NCBI GenBank assembly: GCA_016296575.1
Contig: JAEDJA010000010.1
Coordinates: 19,248 to 83,247 of the forward strand
Length of the DNA: 64,000 nucleotides
From: Treponema sp.
GTDB lineage: Bacteria > Spirochaetota > Spirochaetia > Treponematales > Treponemataceae
Direction: 5' to 3'
The notes under the pieces were generated by a model that did no database searches, was not told where the DNA came from, and was given only the letters and a program-made list of their open reading frames with translations. Position numbers and translations under genes: made by a program. Below, one piece after another: positions 17,581-24,697 of the stretch; within the stretch, counting starts at the first letter, position 1, and every line of letters begins with the position of its first letter.

Positions 17581-17706
17581 AAATCACTACCAATGGGGCT
17601 GCTCAATAAGATTGCATTACGGTAGTTGAGTTTACGCTCCCTGAGCCCTTCGACAAGCTCAGGAACCACCCTTCGACAAGCTCAGGAACCTCCTGTCGAA
17701 GGGCTA
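17581..17706. repeat. Mosaic repeat copy 2
   Basis: It follows parS site 6 with AAATCACTACCAATGGGGCTG, then GATTGCATTACGGTAGTTGA and three CTTCGACAAGCTCAGG-type palindromic motifs. It differs from copy 1 by scattered substitutions. Confidence 0.8.
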
Positions 17707-17928
17707 AATGAGCGCGACACTCATTACTTTTGGGACAGCCTATTGATTTCTGGTTTTAAGATTTGTCTTGAATTCTGAAATCCTCTACACGGTAGGGATA
17801 ATGTACTTTTGGTAGAGAAATTGTGCTGCTAAAAATAATAGAAACACAGAAAGTAATTTCTGACCGAAGAACAAATAATCAGACTGGTTTCAAATTTGGT
17901 TTTGAAGAGCTTGATATTTCTGGGTGAG

Positions 17929-17944
17929 TGTTTCACGTGAAACA
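17929..17944. promoter_or_regulatory. parS site 7
   Basis: Perfect TGTTTCACGTGAAACA at the head of mosaic repeat copy 3. Confidence 0.92.
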
Positions 17945-18050
17945 AAATCACTACCAAAAGGACTGTCAAATTAGTTTGCATTACGGTCATTTAGTGTAGC
18001 AGTCATTTCGACAGGCTCAATGAGCACTTCACTCATTACTTTTGGTAGAG
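17945..18050. repeat. Mosaic repeat copy 3
   Basis: AAATCACTACCAAAAGGACTG and TTAGTTTGCATTACGG match copies 1 and 2, then it switches to TAGTGTAGCAGTCATTTCGA CAGGCTCAATGAGC, a block shared with copies 4 and 5. It lacks the TTGAGTTTACGG segment, so it is a recombined or deleted form. Confidence 0.75.
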
Positions 18051-18274
18051 AAATTGTGCTGCTAGAAAATAAACTCACCACAGGAAGTTATTTCTGACCG
18101 AAGAACAACAAGCTCAGGAACCTCCTGTCGAAGGACTCAATGAACGCTTCACTCATTACTTTTGGGACAGCCTTTTCAGTTTCCACTAATAATATGTTTG
18201 CGAAATGTAATTCTGCCAATTTAATTGGCATTCAGAACATATTTCAAAATAGAAAAATTAAGTAATGCTAAGAA

Positions 18275-18290
18275 TGTTTCACGTTAAACA
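18275..18290. promoter_or_regulatory. parS-like site 8 (one mismatch)
   Basis: TGTTTCACGTTAAACA differs from parS at one base (T for G in the right arm). It may be a weaker ParB site or a decaying copy. Confidence 0.65.
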
Positions 18291-18395
18291 GTCAGAAAAA
18301 TGGAAGTAAGGTTTGTATAATGAATTCTTGTAAAAATCGCGAGTTATTAACTTTGTTCACAGACTTATTAACAAAATTGCAGAGTAGGGTGGTAG

Positions 18396-18411
18396 TGTTT
18401 CACGTGAAACA
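18396..18411. promoter_or_regulatory. parS site 9
   Basis: Perfect TGTTTCACGTGAAACA, 16 bp before the right arm of the 20-bp inverted repeat. Confidence 0.92.
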
Positions 18412-18427
18412 GCAATTTGTAAACACT

Positions 18428-18447
18428 ATCAACAAAGTTATTAACAA
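18428..18447 (-). repeat. 20-bp inverted repeat, right arm
   Basis: TATCAACAAAGTTATTAACA is the exact reverse complement of 16723-16742, so the two arms enclose most of the parS cluster. Confidence 0.85.
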
Positions 18448-18566
18448 TTTGAAGTTAACGATAGTTAGTTAGTTTAAAAACATACGATTGTTCGTTAATA
18501 AACAAAATAAACCAAATCTGCTGTCCATATATTGCTTTATTTTGTACTTTGGTGTAAACATAATGT

Positions 18567-18691
18567 TATAATTATTCAAACATTTTGTATTACTCAATGA
18601 GTCTCTTATATTTGTCATTCAGCTTTCCTCCTTGGTGTTATGTAATAGACTTGAACATTCTTATTGTACACCTTCGAGGAAAGCTTTTTTT
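18567..18691 (+). ncRNA. Candidate small RNA with its own promoter-like box and terminator
   Basis: TATAAT (18567-18572) is followed about 50 bases later by a long hairpin. AGCTTTCCTC (18621-18630) pairs with GAGGAAAGCT (18676-18685), a 3x3 internal loop follows, then GGTGT (18634-18638) pairs with ACACC (18668-18672), and the structure ends in a run of T. The predicted RNA is about 110 nt. The -35 is weak (TTGTAC at 18542-18547, 19-base spacing). It matches no RNA family I know. Confidence 0.4.
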
Positions 18692-18719
18692 ATATAAGCT
18701 TTTATCTCTCACACGCATA

Positions 18720-18910
18720 GTGGGTGGCCAATAAGTTTGCTTTAGGGTGGTTGAGTTTACGGTCCCTGAGCCATGTCGAAGGGTGGTATCCTGAGCTTGT
18801 CGAAGGGTCGAAACCACCACATATTTAGTGTAGCAGTCATTTCGACAGGTGGTTCCTGAGCCTGTCGAAGGGCTCAATGAGCGCTACACTCAATACTTAT
18901 GGGACAGCCC
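18720..18910. repeat. Mosaic repeat copy 4
   Basis: It holds GTGGTTGAGTTTACGGTCCC, TGAGCCATGTCGAAGG, CCTGAGCTTGTCGAAGGG and the TAGTGTAGCAGTCATTTCGA block, ending in GAGCGCTACACTCAATACTT. GTGTAGC and GCTACAC form hairpin arms. No parS is attached. Confidence 0.75.
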
Positions 18911-18952
18911 GATTGGTTTCAGGTTTTGAAAAGCATGTTATATCTAGGAAGT

Positions 18953-19078
18953 GGCTGTCCAATTAGTTTGCATTATGGTGGTTGAGTTTACGGTCCCTGA
19001 GCCATGTCGAAGGGTCGAAACCACCAAATTTAGTGTAGCAGTCATTTCGACAGGCTCAATGAGCGCTACACGGATGGA
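18953..19078. repeat. Mosaic repeat copy 5
   Basis: It begins GGCTGTCCAATTAGTTTGCA, runs through the GGTTGAGTTTACGGTCCCTG segment and the TAGTGTAGCAGTCATTTCGA block to GAGCGCTACAC. It lies just before the 3' end of pyrF and lacks a parS. Confidence 0.75.
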
Positions 19079-19113
19079 AGAGCCTTACATAAATATTGAT
19101 AATTTGTGTTTTT

Positions 19114-20049
19114 CTAGTATTTACCGTTTACTTCAATAGCTGAAGCAATCAGTTCTTCTTTACTGGTTTTACAGGCTTTTACGGCACTTTTTACCATGTC
19201 TTCAATGGATACTGTACCAGCATCCCTTTTTTCTGCCAGTTCTGGATCTTTTTGCCAGGCACACAAAATTCCACGGGAACTATTAACAGCTCCACCGGCT
19301 TTATCAAGTAAAGTTGCCGCAATACGAGCTGCACCGCCCTGAGCACCGTATCCTGGAATAAGGAAGAACATATTTGGATATCTATCACGCAAAATACGTG
19401 CATCTTTTTCCTGAGTGGCACCAACAACAGCACCTACAGGATAACAGGTTTGATCAGCATAAGAAGCTTTGTATTCATCACCAATTCTGGTAAGTTCATT
19501 TCCCACTCGATCCAGGAGAAGTCCACCTGCTTTAAGCTCCTGATGTTCAATATCAACCATACCAGGATTTGAAGTGCACAGAAGAACAAAAGCACCTTTT
19601 CCACCAAGTTCAGGTGCAGCATAAGATGTAAATGGTTTAAGAGTATCAAATCCCATATAAGGATTTACAGTAATGATGTCAGTTTCAAAATCACCAGTGA
19701 AATGGGCTTTTGCGTAAGCATCAGCAGTAGCAGCAATATCACCACGTTTGATATCAGAAATTGCAATTACTCCGCTGTCCTTTACGGCTTTAAGTGTATC
19801 TGCATAAATCTTCATTCCGGCCAGACCCATTGCTTCATAATAGGCAATCTGGATTTTAAAACAACATGCAAGATTTTCTGCAGTAACAGCATTAATCAGT
19901 TTTTTGTTGTATTCTAAAACACAGGCTTCACCACCCAGTTCTTTAATCAGATTTTCAGGAAAATACTTTGGAGAGGTATCAAGTCCAACGCAAAGTGGTC
20001 CGTTTTTTTTGGCAAGCTCCTGAAGGATTTGCATCTTGTGTTTGTTCAT
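19114..20049 (-). CDS. pyrF: Orotidine 5'-phosphate decarboxylase, subfamily 2
   Basis: The 311-residue TIM-barrel enzyme makes UMP from OMP, the last step of pyrimidine synthesis. LCVGLDTSPKYFP near residue 16 and the catalytic AISDIKRGDIAATADAY stretch (about 95-112, with the Asp-Lys-Asp set) are present. Later segments (FVLLCTSNPG, VGATQEKDARILR, FLIPGYGAQGG) and the length above 300 mark the longer type 2 form. AGGAG lies 7 bases before the ATG. It follows the TraB-family gene by 48 bases in the same direction and may share its transcript. Confidence 0.95.
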   Translation of the reverse strand: MNKHKMQILQELAKKNGPLCVGLDTSPKYFPENLIKELGGEACVLEYNKKLINAVTAENLACCFKIQIAYYEAMGLAGMKIYADTLKAVKDSGVIAISDIKRGDIAATADAYAKAHFTGDFETDIITVNPYMGFDTLKPFTSYAAPELGGKGAFVLLCTSNPGMVDIEHQELKAGGLLLDRVGNELTRIGDEYKASYADQTCYPVGAVVGATQEKDARILRDRYPNMFFLIPGYGAQGGAARIAATLLDKAGGAVNSSRGILCAWQKDPELAEKRDAGTVSIEDMVKSAVKACKTSKEELIASAIEVNGKY

Positions 20050-20097
20050 TTCACACTCCTAAATGTGATTATAGTTGTTTATTTTCGGTTCAATATT

Positions 20098-21318
20098 CTA
20101 GCGGAAATTATTAATCATTTCACTAATGGCTAAAACAAAATCTGCACCGGCAACAAAAGTACCAATGGAGCTTCCTATAGATGACAGAATGAAAATCAGA
20201 AGAATATTCAGGATTCGGTTCTTGTACCAGCCTTTCAAGGAATTTGCATCATCACCAGCAGTTTCCATGTCGGCTACCTTTGGCTTTTTTACAAGAGCCT
20301 GAACAATTCCAGTAAGCATGCCAACTCCAACTACCGGACACAAGGAAGTTACTGGAGCACCAACAACAGCTGCCAGAATGGTAAGTGGATGGCCTCCTGC
20401 AATGAGCGTAAATATACCAGCAAGAATACCGTTCCAAAGACACCAGGCAATTGTCATGTCCAGACCCTTTGTTTTTCCACCGTAATAAAAACCTAAACCA
20501 ATTAATAGTATAATTAGTATAGGTAAAATCCAGCCGATAATTTTTCCACCAGCAGATTTTGGAGGTACAGCAGAGATTTCGGAAATATAGGCATCACGTT
20601 TTTCAGAGCCAATTCCATCTTTATCTTCTGCGGCTAATTTTTCCAGTTCTTCAATTACACCAGGAAGATGTGCTGCACCAAGAACGGCAACAATATTTGA
20701 TCCTGTAGATTCCCAGATTTTTGTAGCAAGATAACTGTTTCGTTCATCAATGAGTACTTTTTTTACAACAGGCATTTCTTTTGCCATATCATCCATCATG
20801 GAATCCATTTCGCTGGAGTTTTTAAGATTTTCAATATCCTGGGCGGATACTTCTTCTTTTGAAAAAGCACTGCTTACAAGGGTGGCAAGAAGATTGCATT
20901 TTCCCCAGAAGCTGTTTGTTGACCAGGCACGTTTTAAAGTGATCTGGATTGGACGGTCTACCATAACAGCAGGAATATTCAGTTCATCAGCAACACGAAT
21001 GGCGGCCAGCATTTCATCACCAGGATTTACTCCCGAGTTTTTACCCATGCGTTTCTGGTAAGAAGCAAGGATAATGTTAGCAAACATCATAAAACCTTCG
21101 TGACGTTTAAGGACAGCTATAATATCAAGGTTCTTATAATTTTCTTTGTTTTTAAGGCTGTCCAGGCGACGGTCGTCAAGTTCAATACACACGCAGTCAG
21201 GTTTAATCTGGCGAACTGCATTTTCAACTTCTACAATACTTTCAGCTGAAACATGTGCAGTTCCAATAAGAGTGATTTTTCGCCCATTAAGCTCAATAAT
21301 TTTTTGTGTCTGACTCAT
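20098..21318 (-). CDS. TraB/PrgY-family membrane protein
   Basis: The 406-residue protein starts at the ATG overlapping the TPR gene's stop (TAATG), with GGAG 9 bases upstream. The N-terminal TraB domain (about 1-230) carries the family motifs LIGTAHVSAESI, CVCIELDDRRLDSL and VLGAAHLPGVIEEL, whose Glu and His residues are conserved in this metal-dependent, Tiki-like protease fold. The C-terminal part has about four to five membrane segments (about 275-400), including WILPILIILLIGLGFYYG and IFTLIAGGHPLTILAAVVGA. Enterococcal PrgY reduces pheromone activity; the role in spirochaetes is unknown. It is probably in an inner-membrane location. Confidence 0.88.
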   Translation of the reverse strand: MSQTQKIIELNGRKITLIGTAHVSAESIVEVENAVRQIKPDCVCIELDDRRLDSLKNKENYKNLDIIAVLKRHEGFMMFANIILASYQKRMGKNSGVNPGDEMLAAIRVADELNIPAVMVDRPIQITLKRAWSTNSFWGKCNLLATLVSSAFSKEEVSAQDIENLKNSSEMDSMMDDMAKEMPVVKKVLIDERNSYLATKIWESTGSNIVAVLGAAHLPGVIEELEKLAAEDKDGIGSEKRDAYISEISAVPPKSAGGKIIGWILPILIILLIGLGFYYGGKTKGLDMTIAWCLWNGILAGIFTLIAGGHPLTILAAVVGAPVTSLCPVVGVGMLTGIVQALVKKPKVADMETAGDDANSLKGWYKNRILNILLIFILSSIGSSIGTFVAGADFVLAISEMINNFR

Positions 21319-22745
21319 TACTGTAAACTCCATTCAGCAAGTCTGTATTCAAAAAACATTGGTGCCTGAAGTGAGATAACTTTTGAATACCATTCTGCTG
21401 CACCAGATTCTGTTCCCGAAAGCTCGTAGTACAGACCGAGGTAGTACCACATCTTGCCTTTTTTATTTGTGTTAGAAAGTTTTTCAATGTTCTTTTTTAA
21501 AGTTGTTTCGGCAGCTTTAACATAGTTATCATTGTAGAAACGAAGCATGAGGAAATCAACAGATTCTCTGTCGGTGGTAAGCTTCATTGCCTGCTGCAGG
21601 AATTTTTTCATATTGACTTTATCATTCTGTTTCCAGTAAGTAGCTGCAATCATAAGTGCGTAAGAAGAATCTTTTTTGCCGCTGATTTCCCAGGCTTTGG
21701 TAAAGTAATTTCTGGCAGCTTCCCAATTTTTTTCGTGCCATTCCAGGATTGCTGTTGATTCGTAGGCATACCAGTATTTTGGATTTGTCTTGATAACCAT
21801 GCGGTAATTTTCAAGAGCTTCTGTGAATTTTCCTTCAGCGTCGTATTCACCTGCAAGATAAGCATAGGCCAAAAAATATTCAGGATCGATGGAAACAGCA
21901 ATTTTCCATTGTTCAAGACATTCTTCGTAGCGGCCAAGATAACGGTAGTAAGTTCCCATATCAAGGCGGTAATCGTAATTGTAAGGCTCCTGTTTAAGAG
22001 CGGCTTCACAATATTCGGCTGCTTTAAGGAAATTTTCTTCATCGTAATAAAGCTTTCCAAGATAGGCCAAAGCACCTGCATTTTCAGGATCGTTTTCCAG
22101 GATTTTTTCAAAATAATTTTTTGCAGATTTTAAATCGTCGGAATAAAAGCTCATTTTACCAGCACCAAAAAGTGCGTCAGCATTGGTGGAATCTTTTACA
22201 AGAGCTTTTTTGTAATACTGGAGAGCCTGTTTGTATTTTTTTCCAGAAGCATAACTGTCAGCCATCTGGATGTTTACTGCAGAATTATAAGGATCGGTTT
22301 TTAAAATCTGATTATTGATTGTCTTCTGACGAGATGAATCTCCACGGGCAAGGGCAATGATACTGCAAAGCTCCAGAACCTCAGTATCATCCGGGAATTC
22401 TTCAAAAAGAAAATCAGCAATTTCCTGAGCCTTTTCCAGCTGCTTGTCGGACATAAGAAGAGATGCGTAAAGTACCTTCATATCTTTCTGGGCATAAAGC
22501 TCTTCGGGAATAGAATCAAAAAGAGCAATAGCTCCAGCACGATCATTTTCTTTCAAAAGCTTCTGAAGTTCTTTTGCGAATTTTACATTTGGCGGATCCT
22601 CAGGAGCTTTTTTTTCTTCAACTTCAATTTTTAATTTTGGCGATTCTTCAGAAACACTTTTTTCTTCAACCTGCTTTGTTCCGCAGCTAAAAAAAAGTGA
22701 TGTAACGGCAATCACCATAACCATTTTTTTTGCAATCTTTTTCAT
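21318..22745 (-). CDS. TPR-repeat lipoprotein
   Basis: The 475-residue protein begins with a lipoprotein signal (MKKIAKKMVMVIAVTSLFFSC) and an acidic, Lys/Glu-rich linker to about residue 55. From about 60 to 470 it is a run of helical TPR-type units with typical spacing, for example YKQALQYYKKALVKDSTNAD, ALAYLGKLYYDEENFLKAAE and ECLEQWKIAVSIDPEYFLAY. TPR arrays bind other proteins, so it may act as an envelope assembly or scaffold factor. AGGG lies 8 bases before the ATG. Its stop overlaps the TraB-family start, so the two are translationally coupled and may work together. Confidence 0.88.
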   Translation of the reverse strand: MKKIAKKMVMVIAVTSLFFSCGTKQVEEKSVSEESPKLKIEVEEKKAPEDPPNVKFAKELQKLLKENDRAGAIALFDSIPEELYAQKDMKVLYASLLMSDKQLEKAQEIADFLFEEFPDDTEVLELCSIIALARGDSSRQKTINNQILKTDPYNSAVNIQMADSYASGKKYKQALQYYKKALVKDSTNADALFGAGKMSFYSDDLKSAKNYFEKILENDPENAGALAYLGKLYYDEENFLKAAEYCEAALKQEPYNYDYRLDMGTYYRYLGRYEECLEQWKIAVSIDPEYFLAYAYLAGEYDAEGKFTEALENYRMVIKTNPKYWYAYESTAILEWHEKNWEAARNYFTKAWEISGKKDSSYALMIAATYWKQNDKVNMKKFLQQAMKLTTDRESVDFLMLRFYNDNYVKAAETTLKKNIEKLSNTNKKGKMWYYLGLYYELSGTESGAAEWYSKVISLQAPMFFEYRLAEWSLQ

Positions 22746-22799
22746 TTTTTACCCTGTTAGAAAAATTGGAAAACCCTTAACTATTAGTCAATTTTCAAG

Positions 22800-22805
22800 T
22801 AAAAT
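22800..22805 (+). promoter_or_regulatory. -10 box of a possible leaderless promoter
   Basis: TAAAAT ends 6 bases before the ATG at 22812; TTAACT (22777-22782) lies 17 bases upstream of it as a fair -35. No Shine-Dalgarno sequence is present. Confidence 0.45.
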
Positions 22806-22811
22806 GCAGTC

Positions 22812-24665
22812 ATGCGCGCAAGAAAATTTAAAAAAGCTCTGGGTCTTCTGATTGTAGACTTTGCTATCATTATCGGTATTTTTGTAATTCAATTTAGAAA
22901 TGATTCAATCATTAATGTAAAAAATGGAAATCTTCAGTTTACTTTGAATCAGACTCTGGATGAAAATAACAAAAATGTACTTCAGGATAGATTCCAGCTT
23001 ACATTTAGCGGACTTTCATTTTTTACCGATGAAGCACATCCTTTATATGCATTCTACAAAAATGAAGTGGAAAAACGCGTACTCCCACTTACAGCCTGGA
23101 AAAAGGTTGATGAGCTTACATATTCTTTTACTTTTGGTGATGAAGTAAATCTTATTGTTTCAATGACTGATACAACAGAAAATGCCGCATTCAGTCTTAC
23201 AGCTGATCTTCCCGAAAATATCGAAAAAATTCAGCTGCCATACAAAATTGCATCAACTCTTGGAATTGAAAGTAAGTCAGAAAATCAGATTATCTTGAAT
23301 GGAAAAAAAGACATCTGGGCATTTACAGCTGATCTTTTTGAAGATGATTATCTTACACTTTCAAAGGCAATTCAGGTGGCAAGCTTTGATGTCTACAAGG
23401 AAACACAGAAGAACTTTACTTTTGAAACAATTGACGAGCTTGCACCAGAAGCAGAAAGCAACTACCTTGCAGTAATTTCGGCATTCAAAGACAATCTTAT
23501 TTCAGCATTCCGAACAGCCAGTGAATCACAGATGACAGAACAGGCCATTGTTTCTTACGTTGCAGCCATGTCTGAAAAAGGCAAATACAACCAGACAATT
23601 GAAGAAATACCTGCCAGCTTCAAAAAATCAGCAAAACGCACTTACCTTTCGGCACCTTACTTTAACAGTCTGTCAGAAACAAACAACACACTTACAACAA
23701 CAATCAACACCAAAAATGATTTGATTAGAAAGGCTTACAACGGCAATCTTGAATTCCTTACAGAACACAATATGGCAAGCTTTATGTACATTTATACAGG
23801 AACAGCTCAGGTAAAGGCAATCATGCAGATGGTGGGCAAGCTTAATCCAGATACACTGACACTCCAGCAGCTGGCCGGTATTCTTCGTCTTTATGTTGAA
23901 ATGTATCCTTTAAGCAGAAACTTTGTCCGCCACATGGAACCAGTAATTCCACGTATCTTGGAAATTATTGAAAAATCCTGTGTTTATGATAAAAATGTAC
24001 TGACAATCTCATCAAATGGATCATTCCTTTCGGTAATTCAGGCAATTGAGATTGGTGATGCACTTATGCGTTACGGTGAACTTATTAAAGACAGAAACCT
24101 TGCCAACAGCGGAAAGCTTCTTATTGCATCTTACATGGCAGAAAGCAGTTCCTTTGATTTCAAGACTCTTGGAGAAATCTATCCGGTTCTTGTTCACAAC
24201 AATACTTTCTATCCACACTTTGTTAAACTTAATACTTCTGGAGATGATGTTACATGGGCCTGGACTTGTGCTAAGGACATTACATTTACAAAAGATTCCA
24301 GCGGAAACGAAACAATGGAAATTGACTTCCCAGAAGGAAGCACTCATTACGTTATCTTGCGAGGCGTAAAACCATTCAACAATATTTACATTTACAATAT
24401 GGACTTCCGCATGGCCTATGACTTTGAAATCTACAACAGTTCAGGTTATCTGTACAAAGCAGATTCACATTCATTGCTGTTGAAGTCACGCCACAAGAAT
24501 CAGGTAGAAGAAGTAAGATTGATTCATACAGCTCCAAAAAAGGAAACTGTAGCTACAACAACTGCAGCTAAAACAGAAAGCGTAGCAGAAACAACAGAAA
24601 GCGTAGAAAAAACAGAAGAGGCTCCTGCCGAAGAATCAACTCCGGTAGAAGCCCCTGCATTGTAG
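22812..24665 (+). CDS. Membrane-anchored protein of unknown function
   Basis: The 617-residue protein has one N-terminal membrane segment (about 8-26, ALGLLIVDFAIIIGIFVIQF) after a basic head, so most of it should lie outside the inner membrane. A beta-rich region (about 33-175) precedes a long helical region (about 190-470), then beta strands (about 480-570). The tail (about 572-617) is low-complexity Thr/Glu/Ala/Pro, rich in repeated AETTESVEKTEE-like units, as in surface or periplasm-spanning linkers. I do not recognise the family. It is divergent from the TPR lipoprotein across 66 bases. Confidence 0.8.
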   Translation: MRARKFKKALGLLIVDFAIIIGIFVIQFRNDSIINVKNGNLQFTLNQTLDENNKNVLQDRFQLTFSGLSFFTDEAHPLYAFYKNEVEKRVLPLTAWKKVDELTYSFTFGDEVNLIVSMTDTTENAAFSLTADLPENIEKIQLPYKIASTLGIESKSENQIILNGKKDIWAFTADLFEDDYLTLSKAIQVASFDVYKETQKNFTFETIDELAPEAESNYLAVISAFKDNLISAFRTASESQMTEQAIVSYVAAMSEKGKYNQTIEEIPASFKKSAKRTYLSAPYFNSLSETNNTLTTTINTKNDLIRKAYNGNLEFLTEHNMASFMYIYTGTAQVKAIMQMVGKLNPDTLTLQQLAGILRLYVEMYPLSRNFVRHMEPVIPRILEIIEKSCVYDKNVLTISSNGSFLSVIQAIEIGDALMRYGELIKDRNLANSGKLLIASYMAESSSFDFKTLGEIYPVLVHNNTFYPHFVKLNTSGDDVTWAWTCAKDITFTKDSSGNETMEIDFPEGSTHYVILRGVKPFNNIYIYNMDFRMAYDFEIYNSSGYLYKADSHSLLLKSRHKNQVEEVRLIHTAPKKETVATTTAAKTESVAETTESVEKTEEAPAEESTPVEAPAL

Positions 24666-24697
24666 TTTATAGATTCTGAAACACGTTCAGTTCAATT

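Larger units (their letters stand above)
16449..19113. other. Gene-free centromere-like region with parS sites and mosaic repeats
   Basis: This 2.66 kb stretch between gyrA and pyrF holds no convincing gene; the short open frames run through repeats and lack start signals or recognisable products. It contains eight perfect and one imperfect parS palindromes (16693-18411), a perfect 20-bp inverted repeat with DnaA-box-like content (16723-16742 and 18428-18447), at least five copies of a mosaic repeat, and one candidate small RNA. In many bacteria ParB-parS clusters sit beside oriC and nucleate the segregation complex. No parA or parB gene is in the window. Confidence 0.8.

Noticed and set aside
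16552..18877. Short open frames in the parS region
   Set aside because: They run through palindromic repeats and parS sites, lack ribosome-binding sites, and give products made of repeat translations.
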